Assembly (NCBI GenBank): GCA_965243805.1
Contig: OZ251577.1
Location: forward strand, 2,790,001-2,854,000
Source of the DNA: CATQHQ01 sp965243805
Lineage (GTDB): Bacteria; Gemmatimonadota; Gemmatimonadetes; Longimicrobiales; Gaopeijiaceae
Length of the DNA: 64,000 nucleotides
Reading direction: 5' to 3'
Positions 8,374-17,544 of this stretch are shown piece by piece. A program made the translations under genes and the position numbers. Within the stretch, counting starts at the first letter, position 1. Each line of letters starts with the position of its first letter. Below the pieces are notes generated by a model. It was not told where the DNA came from. It saw nothing but the letters and a program-made list of their open reading frames with translations, and searched no databases.

Positions 8374-9491
8374 GGTCGCCCGCCCAGCACGTTCTTCTGC
8401 CAAAGTTCGCCGGTCGAGTACTCGTCGAGCCACTGGCTGTACTCGCTCTCGTCGAACCTGCGCACCGTCGTCCGGCCCCTTTCCAGCTCCAGCACGACGA
8501 TCTCGTCGAGACGGAAGTCGTCGACCAACAGCGGCGACTGCGTGGCCAAGATCACCTGCCGGTCCATGGCGACAGTGTCGATCATGGCGCCGATCAGAGT
8601 AATGGCTGCCGGATGCAGGCCCAGCTCCGGCTCGTCCAGGAGCAGCACGCTGGGAAGCATCTCCGGCGGCAGGTTCAACAGCGTCACAAGAGCGAAGAAG
8701 CGCAACATGCCGTCCGAGGTCATGTGAGCTCCCATGGTCTGGTCCATGTCCTTGTGCTTCCACCGGAGCTGCACTTTTCCGTACTCTTCTTCGATCTGAA
8801 AGCGACTGAAGACGGGCACCGCGAGACCGATGTACTGGCAGATCAGCTCGAACCGTGGCTTGTCTTTGCGCTCCAGAAGAGAGAGCACCGGAGCCAGATT
8901 CGCGCCGTCGCCACGCAAACGGCCGGAGTCTGTGGCATCCCAGCTGACCTTCATCCTCGAGTCGAAGGACGTATCGTGGAATTGGTATATGGGACTACGG
9001 CGAAACAGTTGGACGAGCGCACGTGCAGCTTCTGGTCTGGGGCCGTCTCCGTTTGTTCTTTCCGCGACCCTCGCCTCGCGATAGCGGGTGTCTTCGATCC
9101 GTCCCCACGGCATGTCGGCGGTCTGGCCTGGCTGCCCGACACGGTATGCTTCCTTCGCGAAGACGAACCGATCGCCATCGGTGCAGTCCAGCCCAAAGCG
9201 GTACTCGACCTGCCCATCAGTCGTGCAGAGATCGACCTGGGCCTCAATCCCGGGCGTTGTCCTGCGCCCTCCGAACAGTTGGTCGTCGGCGCCGCCGTGA
9301 CGGGCGACGTATTCGCGCAGGCGCCGCAGATCGATCATCCAGCCCATCATCTCGAGGAAGCGCAGGAGGTTGGACTTGCCCGAGCCGTTGGCGCCGATCA
9401 GCACGGTCGCACCCTGGGACATGCCCTTGATCTCCATGTCCGCCAAGGACCGGAAGCCCTTGATCCGGACCGATTCGATCGTGTTCGGCAT
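8370..9491 (-). CDS. COG4637/AAA15 ATPase, copy B (lacks its own DUF4276)
   Basis: Tandem paralogue of the ATPase at 7169-8290, also 373 residues. Walker A is LIGANGSGKSN, Walker B LLLDEPELGLHP and the H-loop region LATQSPLLVD; all catalytic motifs look intact. I chose the ATG at 9491 (MPNTIESVRI) because it aligns with copy A and lies 16 nt after the methyltransferase stop; the frame is open to 9614 inside the methyltransferase. Downstream only the first 12 codons of a DUF4276 gene remain, so this copy has no cis partner. It may work with the single remaining DUF4276, be an alternative sensor, or be decaying without loss of its motifs yet. Confidence 0.88.
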   Translation of the reverse strand: MPNTIESVRIKGFRSLADMEIKGMSQGATVLIGANGSGKSNLLRFLEMMGWMIDLRRLREYVARHGGADDQLFGGRRTTPGIEAQVDLCTTDGQVEYRFGLDCTDGDRFVFAKEAYRVGQPGQTADMPWGRIEDTRYREARVAERTNGDGPRPEAARALVQLFRRSPIYQFHDTSFDSRMKVSWDATDSGRLRGDGANLAPVLSLLERKDKPRFELICQYIGLAVPVFSRFQIEEEYGKVQLRWKHKDMDQTMGAHMTSDGMLRFFALVTLLNLPPEMLPSVLLLDEPELGLHPAAITLIGAMIDTVAMDRQVILATQSPLLVDDFRLDEIVVLELERGRTTVRRFDESEYSQWLDEYSTGELWQKNVLGGRP

Positions 9492-9507
9492 GAGTCGTCT
9501 CCCCCCT

Positions 9508-12498
9508 CTACTTTGGTGCCGCCAAGAGCATGGCGTCGAGGAGTCTCTTCTCCTGGCTGCCACGAGGATACAAAGCGGACAGCGCGTTGGCCAGACGCAT
9601 GAAGTCGGGTCCACGCTCCTGTTCCGCCTTGATCAGCGCCCGAAGCGCGGCGGCGTAGCCGCCAAGCTGGAAGAGCATGGCGGCGTGGACGCGGTCGAGC
9701 ACGGTGGCGTTGTCGGCGACGCCGCGAAGATCAGAGTCCTCGCGGACCAGGCTCCTGCCGCGTCGTGGTGTAGTAAGATGCGGTTGCGCATCCAGCTCCG
9801 GGAAAAGGGAATGTTGCAGGCCGCCCAAGGGGTCGCTCTCAACCGCGTGGGCAACTGTGCCCATCCCAGCGTCGCCGAAGAGTTCTTTGGCTCTTTCCAC
9901 GACTGGCAACAGTCGCACGATGCCCTTGGCTTGACTGACGACATGTCCTGTCCACAGGTCCAGATCGATGCCCATCGGCTGGGCGAATCGGCGAACGACG
10001 TCGAACGGAAGGGTGAGGCCCTTCGCAGCGGCACCCCGATTCCGGTCTTCGCCCTCCTCCAGCTTCGCCTTGCTGTCTTCCTCCGGCGTGTCGCTGCTCT
10101 GGATGGTCCAGAGGAACAGCGCGGTGAGCCGGGCGTCAGGCTCCAACCCGCCCACACCGTTGCTGCTGGTGTGATCATCGCTCGACCCCAGCACCTGGGC
10201 GAGTGCCGTGCGCCCTACCACCTCCCATACCCTCTCCAGATAGGAATCGAGTTCCACCTTGAACCCTTCCGCGGTCTCGACCGACGAGTACCGGCTGAAC
10301 ACCTCGAGCGCGGGTCCAATGCACGCGAACACCAGGTCCGCACCGCGAATTCCCTCGTCCTGGAGTCGCCGCATCCACTCGGCCACGCGCCGAGGCAGCT
10401 CGCGGAGCACGTTTGCCCAGTCGCCGACTGGCGCGTCGTCCGGTCGTGGTCGGCACACCAAGTGAACGCTGGTCGCAAGAGCCGCTGATTCCCGCGCCCG
10501 AAGGCGCGTCGTGCTCTCGGTGGCAATCGGCCAAGAGCTCTTGACGGTCCACCGCCCACGAATCAAGCCCGACAGCAGTGCTTCCCAGCCCTCGGTCGTT
10601 TTGTGGGCGAATACAACCGACGCGATCCCGTCCTCGCGCAGGACCCGGCGACCCTCTGCAAACGCCTCGCCCATCGCCTCTTCGAAGAACGCTCGGTCCT
10701 TGACGCGACCATCACGCAACATCTTGGTCTCGTCCTGCACAGCTTCCCGCTCCTTGGGCGACAGCGGATTCGTTGGGTCGAAGGGATCGTGCAAGAGCGG
10801 GTGGCCGGGAAGCGATCGCTTCAGCCACACCAGAAAGAAGTCGGCAAGATCCGAGTACGGGATCGCATCGTAGTAAGGTGGATCGGTGAACCAGATGTCG
10901 GCGCACGCATGGGCCAACGGGCTGTCGGCGGCATCGGCGAGTTGCGCCGTCCCGGGAAGTGGGACGCCCCGTGCAATATTGGCAATGACCTGGCAGATAT
11001 GATCCACAGCTCGCTCGATCCCTACGTAACTCCCCTGGGTAACGTCGGTTTCCACGAAATCCCAAGCCATCGGAATCGCTTGTATCGCAAAGAGGTGGCT
11101 GATGTCCTCGTTCGACGGGCGCCACCGGTTGAGGGAGGAATTGAAGTTCGCCACCTTGCCCATGGCGAGGGCCAGAAGCTGTGCTGTCGGTTGGTTGGTC
11201 TCGGGTTTCTGCCAGAGATCTCGTCGGATACGGTTTGCCAGGAGCACGTACGCCAACTTCTGGCGAGAGGTGAATAAGTCACCCCACTGGAGCATCCCGT
11301 AGCGTTGAACCCTGAACCCCAGGGTACCAATCCGAGGTAGTGGCTCGTCGGGCACTAGACTCGGACCATCCCCTTCTTCCCGTTCCCATGCATCGACCAG
11401 TGCCCCGAGCCGCTTCTGCGCATTCGCGACCGCGGCGTAGTCCTCGGCCGTCGGGTCCCGGTACTGCCTTCCTCGCACTCCTGGCTGGATCGTCACGACA
11501 GCCGTCATCCGCGCTCCGCCGGTTCGCCTCCCGTCCTCTTTGAAAGTAGGGTCCGCGCCGCCGCGTTGCTCCGCGAGCTGCCGCCGCACGCGCTCCGGTG
11601 CCAAGACGGTCCCACAACATAGACACGTGGCCTTGGCTCGCGTGACCGTGCCTCCGCGCACATCATCAGTGGCTGTCGGCTCGAAGACTTCCAGCATCAC
11701 GTCCGGCGTCGCGCTTCCCGACCGCATAACACGATGCCTGAGTGCCTTCCACCGTCCGCGCTTCCTGCACAGCCAGAACGATCGCAACAACGGAATCTCC
11801 GCACCGCAGTCCGGTGCCTCGCAACGAACTGTCCTCGCCCATAGGTATGCAACAGGCACGGTACCGTCCGACCGTGCTGGATGGTACACCTCCATTTCAC
11901 TGCGCAGGGCATCCCGCACCTTGACTGCCGCCTCCCGCAAGTCCTCTGCCAACTCCCCACCGTGGCGAGGAATTTCTTCCAGCATGACCTTGAGGATCAA
12001 GCAGGCAATGGGATTCAGGTCGCTGGCAAAGGCGTCACAACCCGTCCTAAGAGCCTCCAGCGGGATTGATCCTCCTCCGCCAAATGGGTCGACGACCACA
12101 GGCACCTCGGAACCGTGTGCCGCCGTAACCAGGGCCCGGCCTACCTCCAAGTACGTCTGGTCGGTGGCAAGCTTGTAGTTCGCGAAGTCCCCAATGAAGC
12201 GAAGAAGCGCACGTCTGAGTTCCTTGTCGCTTGCTCCCGGATCGCCGGCCACCTTCGGCAACAGCTCGCGCGCTGTGCGCTTGAACGCCTCCGGACACCT
12301 CCGGTCACACGGATCGGGTAGCAGCAATCCAAGCAACACCGCACGCGAAGACGCCAATGGTCGCCTTGCCCACCAATGATGCATCGTTGAGGGCAGACCG
12401 CGAGGCACAGGAAACTTCTTCTCCCTAACCGCGTGCCGCGATACTTCCACAATCGGGAAGTCTACTTCCACCAGTCGCTTGCAGTCGCGAGGGATCAT
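9508..12498 (-). CDS. DUF1156 domain DNA methyltransferase (anti-phage associated)
   Basis: Large DNA methyltransferase-like protein of 996 residues. The N-terminus (MIPRDCKRLVEVDFPIVEVS, then HWWARRPLASSRA) is characteristic of DUF1156. The SAM-binding motif is VVDPFGGGGSIPLEAL (about 135-150), the catalytic motif is FTDPPYYDAI (about 534-543), and two Cys-pair segments between them (CEAPDCGAE, CLCCGTV) suggest a zinc-binding insert. A DPPY motif points to N6-adenine or N4-cytosine methylation. It overlaps the ATPase at 12495 by 4 bp. In known islands DUF1156 proteins occur with DUF499 and a DUF3883 helicase, all present here. Its likely job is host marking; whether it needs the partners is unknown. 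Confidence 0.9.
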   Translation of the reverse strand: MIPRDCKRLVEVDFPIVEVSRHAVREKKFPVPRGLPSTMHHWWARRPLASSRAVLLGLLLPDPCDRRCPEAFKRTARELLPKVAGDPGASDKELRRALLRFIGDFANYKLATDQTYLEVGRALVTAAHGSEVPVVVDPFGGGGSIPLEALRTGCDAFASDLNPIACLILKVMLEEIPRHGGELAEDLREAAVKVRDALRSEMEVYHPARSDGTVPVAYLWARTVRCEAPDCGAEIPLLRSFWLCRKRGRWKALRHRVMRSGSATPDVMLEVFEPTATDDVRGGTVTRAKATCLCCGTVLAPERVRRQLAEQRGGADPTFKEDGRRTGGARMTAVVTIQPGVRGRQYRDPTAEDYAAVANAQKRLGALVDAWEREEGDGPSLVPDEPLPRIGTLGFRVQRYGMLQWGDLFTSRQKLAYVLLANRIRRDLWQKPETNQPTAQLLALAMGKVANFNSSLNRWRPSNEDISHLFAIQAIPMAWDFVETDVTQGSYVGIERAVDHICQVIANIARGVPLPGTAQLADAADSPLAHACADIWFTDPPYYDAIPYSDLADFFLVWLKRSLPGHPLLHDPFDPTNPLSPKEREAVQDETKMLRDGRVKDRAFFEEAMGEAFAEGRRVLREDGIASVVFAHKTTEGWEALLSGLIRGRWTVKSSWPIATESTTRLRARESAALATSVHLVCRPRPDDAPVGDWANVLRELPRRVAEWMRRLQDEGIRGADLVFACIGPALEVFSRYSSVETAEGFKVELDSYLERVWEVVGRTALAQVLGSSDDHTSSNGVGGLEPDARLTALFLWTIQSSDTPEEDSKAKLEEGEDRNRGAAAKGLTLPFDVVRRFAQPMGIDLDLWTGHVVSQAKGIVRLLPVVERAKELFGDAGMGTVAHAVESDPLGGLQHSLFPELDAQPHLTTPRRGRSLVREDSDLRGVADNATVLDRVHAAMLFQLGGYAAALRALIKAEQERGPDFMRLANALSALYPRGSQEKRLLDAMLLAAPK

Positions 12499-13754
12499 CT
12501 GATCGTCGCCGAGCAGCCCGTGGTGAACAGCATCAGACCCGAAGCATTGGGCGGCGGAGCACTGGAGAAGGCGATTTCACCGGCGGACATGCCGCTGGCG
12601 TACAGAGTGCGATTCTGTTCGTCTGCCGACGCCAAAACGGCCTCCGTGGCGTTCCCGTCCGACGAAATCAGAAGTACGGTCTCGGCCAGCCCGATACCGC
12701 TGTCCTGAAGGAACTCGCTTGAATGCGTGCTCACGAACAACTGCATGTCGTTATCGCTTCGTGCCGATTCGAGAGCTTGCAGGAGGATGCGGACGGCGTC
12801 TGGGTGAAGCGACAGTTCCGGTTCTTCAAGCAGTAAGGGCCCCTTTGCCGTCAGGGTGCTCCAAAGAAGGCCGATCAGTCTCAGCGTCCCATCGGACAAG
12901 TACTCTTCGGTCTGCCAAGTCGCTGCGTTCCGCCAGTGCGTGAATCGGGCGACCAAGTGGGGCACACCGTGCTTGTCGCGAGTCAGGCGGATTGCGTCAA
13001 GGTGGGGAACGACAGCCATGAGCGCCTTGCTGAGCAACGCGATCCTACGCTGCCGCTCGTCGTTCTCCGTCGCAGCCACTTCAACGAGAAACCTGCTCCC
13101 GTAAGGATCAAGGCCGCTTGCGGACCAACGCTTCACGTCGCGAACGATCTCCGGCACCAAGTGGACGTATCGAATAGAGGCGAACAGTTCCGCCATGCAG
13201 CGAAACTCCTCGCTCTTGCTCACCTGTTCGATGTGCGTCTGTTGCATGAACGTGCCGTCGCGGGCGTCGTCCGAGTCTGGTCGTTCAACGACAGTACGAC
13301 CGTTACGCGACACGTGCTCGCTGCGAAGCCGAGGCCAGCCCTCCGAGCCTTGATCGAACGACAGTCCATACCGCCATCGTGACCCGCCGTTCTTGCTCTC
13401 CGCCTCGACCTCGATGCCTACGGCCGCGTCCGGTGGAGCAGCCAGGCACCGGATAGCATCTATGCCGTTCCTCCGCTCGACCGCCGTTGCGAGGCCGCCC
13501 ACATGCGACGCCACGTCTCGGAGGAACCGGAAGGCATCGAGCAGGTTGGATTTGCCGCAGCCGTTGGCCCCCACCAGGAACATCCGGTCGTGCACCGGGA
13601 TGTCCACCTCCAGGAAGTTCTTCCAGTTCCTGAGGCGCAGGCGCCGGAAGCGCAGATCGTCGCTCGTCGTCGCCGGGCCGTCGGTCGAGTCTCTGGCCAC
13701 TACATGCGCTCCCAGCGTGTTGCAGGCACCATCATGTGACGGCCTCCCTATCAT
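12495..13754 (-). CDS. AAA15-type ATPase, third of three tandem paralogues
   Basis: ATPase of 419 residues. Walker A is VGANGCGKSN, Walker B PLLLEEPELSLHP and the H-loop region FVSTHSSEFL. Its first about 45 conserved codons (DLRFRRLRLRNWKNFLEV, VDIPVHDRMFLVGANG) match the two upstream paralogues almost exactly at DNA level (about 13545-13680), whereas the body has diverged. It overlaps the preceding ATPase by 23 bp and the methyltransferase by 4 bp, so it is embedded in the operon. The divergent C-terminal tail (ASADEQNRTLYASGMSAGEI) is unique. No nuclease domain is visible; a sensory or DNA-clamping role is inferred from the family. Confidence 0.85.
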   Translation of the reverse strand: MIGRPSHDGACNTLGAHVVARDSTDGPATTSDDLRFRRLRLRNWKNFLEVDIPVHDRMFLVGANGCGKSNLLDAFRFLRDVASHVGGLATAVERRNGIDAIRCLAAPPDAAVGIEVEAESKNGGSRWRYGLSFDQGSEGWPRLRSEHVSRNGRTVVERPDSDDARDGTFMQQTHIEQVSKSEEFRCMAELFASIRYVHLVPEIVRDVKRWSASGLDPYGSRFLVEVAATENDERQRRIALLSKALMAVVPHLDAIRLTRDKHGVPHLVARFTHWRNAATWQTEEYLSDGTLRLIGLLWSTLTAKGPLLLEEPELSLHPDAVRILLQALESARSDNDMQLFVSTHSSEFLQDSGIGLAETVLLISSDGNATEAVLASADEQNRTLYASGMSAGEIAFSSAPPPNASGLMLFTTGCSATIR

Positions 13755-14961
13755 CCTCTCCTCTCAACACATTGGCCATCCGGGTTAGGTCGCGTGGCTG
13801 CGTGTGTGGGTAGGCCACTTCGGCCACGGAATGCCCGTGTTCCGACAAGATGCGCGCCTGCTGCATCTCCGACGCCCGGACGACTCGCGTACGTCCGTCG
13901 TCGCCCATCAGGAGGACCGTCTCGTCCAATCCGATGTCGCTGTCCCCCAAGAAATCCATTGAATGGGAACTGACGAAAAGCTGCCTGATCGTGTCTCGGC
14001 GCACGCTCTCGAACACCAGAATCAGATACCGAACCAGATCAGGATGCAGGTAAAGCTCTGGCTCCTCCAGCAGCAACGGACCTTTCGACCTCATGACTGT
14101 CCACAGCAACGCGATCAAGCGCAGTGTGCCGTCCGACATCTCCGCCTCGGTCTGGTAGACGTCCGGTCGCCAAAGATCAAGTCTGACACGGAAGTGCGGC
14201 TTGCCCACAGCATCGCGAACCAGCGCAAGGCTCTCGAGGTGAGGAACCGCTATCCGCAGGGCGTTTTCGAGTCGCACCAAGAGGTCCGCTCTGACGGGTT
14301 CTTCCGTCGCCGCGATTTGGTCGATCAGCTCGCCGCCGAAAGCGTATTGCGTGCCGCCATCCCATAGCGTTCGTTGGCGTACTATCTGGGGCACGGCGTG
14401 CATGTAGCATACGGACTTGAAGAGGTTCCCGATACTGCCGAAGGCCCGGTTGAGGGCTACGTGTTCCATATGGGTCTGCGTGAGTAGCGTACTGTCGTGA
14501 CGATCGTTCGCGTCGGGTCGCTCGACGACCGTTCGACCGTTGCATGCAACGTGCTCTCTGCAAAGTCGAGGTTGGCCCGACACGTCGTGGAACGCGAGTC
14601 CATACCGCCACCGCGATGCTCCGTCCTGGTCTTCCATCTCGACTTCAATGCCGACCTGGGCGTCATGAGCAGCAGCCAAGCACCGGATCGCTGTGAGCCC
14701 TCCGCGCTTGGCCACCGCCGTTTCCAAGCCGCCCCCGGGCGACGCCACGTCCCGAAGGAACCGGAAGGCGTTGAGCAGGTTGGACTTGCCGGAGCCGTTG
14801 GCGCCCACCAGGAACATCCGGTCGTGCACTGGGATGTCCACATCCAGGAAGTTCTTCCAGTTCTTGAGGCGCAGCCGCCGGAAGCGCAGATCATCGCTCG
14901 TCGTCGCCGGGCCACCTGTCGCGTCCCTGAACGCGGAGGAGCTAGTCATTCGCGAATGCAC
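13732..14961 (-). CDS. AAA15-type ATPase, second of three tandem paralogues
   Basis: ATPase of 409 residues with Walker A LVGANGSGKSN, Walker B PLLLEEPELYLHP and H-loop region FVSSHSMDFL. Its N-terminal segment from about 14781 to 14920 is nearly identical in DNA to that of the first and third copies, which suggests gene conversion or recombination at the 5' ends. The middle, likely the coiled-coil or sensor part, differs strongly between copies. It overlaps the first paralogue by 20 bp and the third by 23 bp, consistent with coupled translation. I see no frameshift. Function as in the neighbouring copies is inferred. Confidence 0.85.
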   Translation of the reverse strand: MHSRMTSSSAFRDATGGPATTSDDLRFRRLRLKNWKNFLDVDIPVHDRMFLVGANGSGKSNLLNAFRFLRDVASPGGGLETAVAKRGGLTAIRCLAAAHDAQVGIEVEMEDQDGASRWRYGLAFHDVSGQPRLCREHVACNGRTVVERPDANDRHDSTLLTQTHMEHVALNRAFGSIGNLFKSVCYMHAVPQIVRQRTLWDGGTQYAFGGELIDQIAATEEPVRADLLVRLENALRIAVPHLESLALVRDAVGKPHFRVRLDLWRPDVYQTEAEMSDGTLRLIALLWTVMRSKGPLLLEEPELYLHPDLVRYLILVFESVRRDTIRQLFVSSHSMDFLGDSDIGLDETVLLMGDDGRTRVVRASEMQQARILSEHGHSVAEVAYPHTQPRDLTRMANVLRGEDDREAVT

Positions 14962-16156
14962 CCAGAAGCCACGTACCGTTCGGCTGGGTCTGGGGAATCG
15001 CCGCTTCCGCGACAGACAAGCCGCCTTCGACGAGTGCGCAGACCTCCTCCACTGATTCCGCCGTGACGGCCCGCGTGTTGGCCCCGTTCGTCAGCAGCAG
15101 GAGAGTCTCTTCGAGACCGATGCCATCGTCCCACATGAGGTTGGGCGAGTGCGTGCTGAGAAAGACCTGCCTGCGCGATCGCTGCCGAGCACCTTCCAGC
15201 ATCTGGGGCAACATGCGAACGACGTCGGGGTGAATCGACGACTCGGGCTCTTCCAGAAGCACGGGGCCGTTCGCCTTCAGCAGCGTCCACAGAAGCCCGA
15301 TCAAGCGCAACATGCCGTCGGAACACTGGTTCTCCGTCTGCCAAGAGTCGTCGTGGAGCCAGTTTGTGTGCCTGATCGCAAGGTGGGGCTTCCCCCCACT
15401 GTCGCGGACCAGACTGAGCGAATCGAAGTGGGGGACCGCGGTGCGCAGCGCCCTCTCGATGCGGCCCAAGAGCAAGTCGCGCTCGTCGGTTGGGGTTCCG
15501 GCGATTTCCTCGACGAAGCGACCACCGTGCTGCTCGCGGAAGTCGCCGAGCGTGCCACCGGGCTCGCGGACGACTTCAGGGACTACACTCGGGCTCGCGA
15601 CCGTCCGGAAGAAGCGTTCCAGGTGGCGGAACGGCCGACTCCTACTCACCTGCTCCAAGAATGTCTGTCGCAAGAGGTCGCCGTCGGCGTTGTCGTCGGA
15701 ATCGGGACGTTCGACGACCGCACGCCCGTCATGCGATACGTGCTCGCTCCGCAACCGAGGCTGACCGTCTGCGTCTTGGCAAAAGGAAAGGCCGTACCGC
15801 CACAGCGGGCCGCCGTTCTCTCCTTCCACCTCGACTTCTACGCCGACCTCCGCATCGCGTGCGGCTGCCAGAGATCGGATTGCCTCCACGCCCTGCCGCC
15901 GAGCGACAGCCGACTGGAAGCCCCCGGGCGACGCCACATCCCGAAGGAACCGGAAGGCGTCGAGCAGGTTGGACTTGCCGGAGCCGTTGGCGCCCACCAG
16001 GAACATCCGGTCGTGCACTGGGATGTCCACCTCCAGGAAGTTCTTCCAGTTCGTGAGGCGTAGGCGCCGGAAGCGCAGGTCATCGTTTGTCGCCGCCGGG
16101 CCGACGGTCGCGTCACTGGCCACTACGTGCGCTCCCACCTCGCCCCAGGGCCCCAC
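14942..16156 (-). CDS. AAA15-type ATPase, first of three tandem paralogues
   Basis: ATPase of 404 residues with Walker A LVGANGSGKSN, signature region CSDGMLRLIGLLW, Walker B PVLLEEPESSIHP and H-loop region FLSTHSPNLM. It shares the conserved 5' segment (about 15965-16100) with the two following copies. The start at 16156 lies 34 bp inside the end of the Schlafen-AlbA_2 gene; the next plausible ATG is inside conserved sequence, so the overlapping start is preferred. The short N-terminal extension before DLRFRRLRL varies among the copies and shows no domain. It belongs to the defence operon; no TOPRIM partner directly follows any of the three. Confidence 0.85.
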   Translation of the reverse strand: MGPWGEVGAHVVASDATVGPAATNDDLRFRRLRLTNWKNFLEVDIPVHDRMFLVGANGSGKSNLLDAFRFLRDVASPGGFQSAVARRQGVEAIRSLAAARDAEVGVEVEVEGENGGPLWRYGLSFCQDADGQPRLRSEHVSHDGRAVVERPDSDDNADGDLLRQTFLEQVSRSRPFRHLERFFRTVASPSVVPEVVREPGGTLGDFREQHGGRFVEEIAGTPTDERDLLLGRIERALRTAVPHFDSLSLVRDSGGKPHLAIRHTNWLHDDSWQTENQCSDGMLRLIGLLWTLLKANGPVLLEEPESSIHPDVVRMLPQMLEGARQRSRRQVFLSTHSPNLMWDDGIGLEETLLLLTNGANTRAVTAESVEEVCALVEGGLSVAEAAIPQTQPNGTWLLGAFAND

Positions 16157-17544
16157 CCCCAGCAGTCGACCAAACGGTACGCCCGCAGTTCGTGGAGTTC
16201 ACCTTGGAGTCTATCCTTCTGTAGCCTCGGCGGCTGGGGCGATCTTGACTTCTTCCGCATCTCGTCGACGATCTGCCGGAGCGGCAATGGACCCATTTCC
16301 GAGAGGAGGGCCAGGATCTGTCGGTGTCGCTGGGAGAGCTTGACGTGAACGTATCGCGGTATGTGGCCGTTGGGCCGAAAGCGAACCGTTACCGATCCGT
16401 GGGCGTCCTCGATTTGCGGTCTGGGCAATCCCGCGGCGACGGCGAGTTTCACCATCTCTAGAGTGCCCCGGCCCCACTTCTCGACAATTCCGCGACGGAA
16501 GAACACGTCCGCGATGAGCGGGTTCCACGGTTCGGACCGATGGGGCCCGTACAGAGATTCCGGCGTGAAGTCGGCAGGTAGGGTGCCGGGCGACATGATC
16601 TCCAACCGGTCGTCGTACATAGCGACATGCACGGCACCACCAGCGGACGAGTAGTCCCGATGGCAGATTGCGTTCGTTAGGGCTTCGCGTACTGCCAATG
16701 GCGGGTAGTCCGGTTCGTCGATCCGCGAGAAGCTGTCGGGCTCGAAGCGGCTAGCGATGCGGAGGTGTTCCCGAACGAACTCCTGGCTTTTGGCGAGCAG
16801 CTCAATCGCGTTGCCGTGAAACTGGCGGTTGTCCGATGACTCGGACTTGTCCGTTCCCAAGAAACGTGCGGCCCTTACCGAGCACTGGGTGTACTCTGCG
16901 GCGATGCGATCCTTCTTGCCGAACATGACCACGGCGGCACGTAACAGCACATCATCTCCACTAGTGAGGCCAAATCCACGCAACAGGGCCAATGGCTCCC
17001 GCGTGTCCGGCTCCTTCAATCGATCGCGTTGAATCGCCTCTTCCACAGTACGGTGAATCTGGTCGATGTCCAGGTCGTCCACCGACCAAGCCGGTTCGGG
17101 CTCGTTCTCCCACCTGCGCGTAGCGTGCATGAACTGCAACACCATCTTGTTGTACTCGTCGCGCGACACGCCGCGATTGGTGTTGCCCACACGTCGCCAG
17201 GCTTGGCCGTTATAGCTGTACGGACGGCTGTTCCCCCTGGAAACCGTGACGACAATGACTTCCCGTCCATCTATCACGGGAACACGGTCGATGGAAGGGA
17301 AGACCGGCGGTTCGATCTTCGCGAACTGTTGGGAGATTCGCTCAATGGTGCGGCCGCTGACGTCCTGTCCAGCGATCGTCCCGTCCGGCTCCACGCCGAA
17401 CAGCACGCGGCCGCCCTGATGGTTCAGCATCGCGCACAGCGTCTTCGCCGCCGGATCGCGCCCCGCCGTGCTGCGCTTGAGTTCGACAGTTTCGGACTCT
17501 CCGCGAGCGACCATCTCCCGCACCGCTGGCAGGTCTAGCGTCAT
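16123..17544 (-). CDS. Schlafen AlbA_2 domain protein with GHKL-like C-terminal region
   Basis: Protein of 473 residues. The N-terminal AlbA_2 (divergent AAA-4/Schlafen) domain shows ETVELKRS, LCAMLNHQGGRVLFGVEPDG and VSRGNSRPY. A central region matching the ATP-binding module of RecG-related helicase-like regulators shows LREALTNAICHRDYS-type sequence (LAVREALTNAICHRDYSSAG), DRLEIMSPGTLP and FFRRGIVEKWGRGTLEM. The C-terminus resembles a winged helix (LSQRHRQILALLSEMGPLPL). Schlafen-like AlbA domains bind or cut RNA in characterised members, but many bacterial ones are regulators, so a nuclease or transcriptional role are both possible. It overlaps the helicase by 4 bp (ATGA) upstream and the first ATPase by 34 bp downstream. 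Confidence 0.87.
   Translation of the reverse strand: MTLDLPAVREMVARGESETVELKRSTAGRDPAAKTLCAMLNHQGGRVLFGVEPDGTIAGQDVSGRTIERISQQFAKIEPPVFPSIDRVPVIDGREVIVVTVSRGNSRPYSYNGQAWRRVGNTNRGVSRDEYNKMVLQFMHATRRWENEPEPAWSVDDLDIDQIHRTVEEAIQRDRLKEPDTREPLALLRGFGLTSGDDVLLRAAVVMFGKKDRIAAEYTQCSVRAARFLGTDKSESSDNRQFHGNAIELLAKSQEFVREHLRIASRFEPDSFSRIDEPDYPPLAVREALTNAICHRDYSSAGGAVHVAMYDDRLEIMSPGTLPADFTPESLYGPHRSEPWNPLIADVFFRRGIVEKWGRGTLEMVKLAVAAGLPRPQIEDAHGSVTVRFRPNGHIPRYVHVKLSQRHRQILALLSEMGPLPLRQIVDEMRKKSRSPQPPRLQKDRLQGELHELRAYRLVDCWGWGPGARWERT

Noticed and set aside
8308..8763. 151-codon minus-strand open frame containing the DUF4276 relic
   Set aside because: Only the last 22 codons are homologous to real proteins; the rest is the out-of-frame shadow of ATPase copy B.
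12495..16156. Three ATPase genes as an assembly duplication
   Set aside because: Outside the shared 5' segment the copies differ throughout and each has intact motifs and its own length, so they are genuine paralogues.
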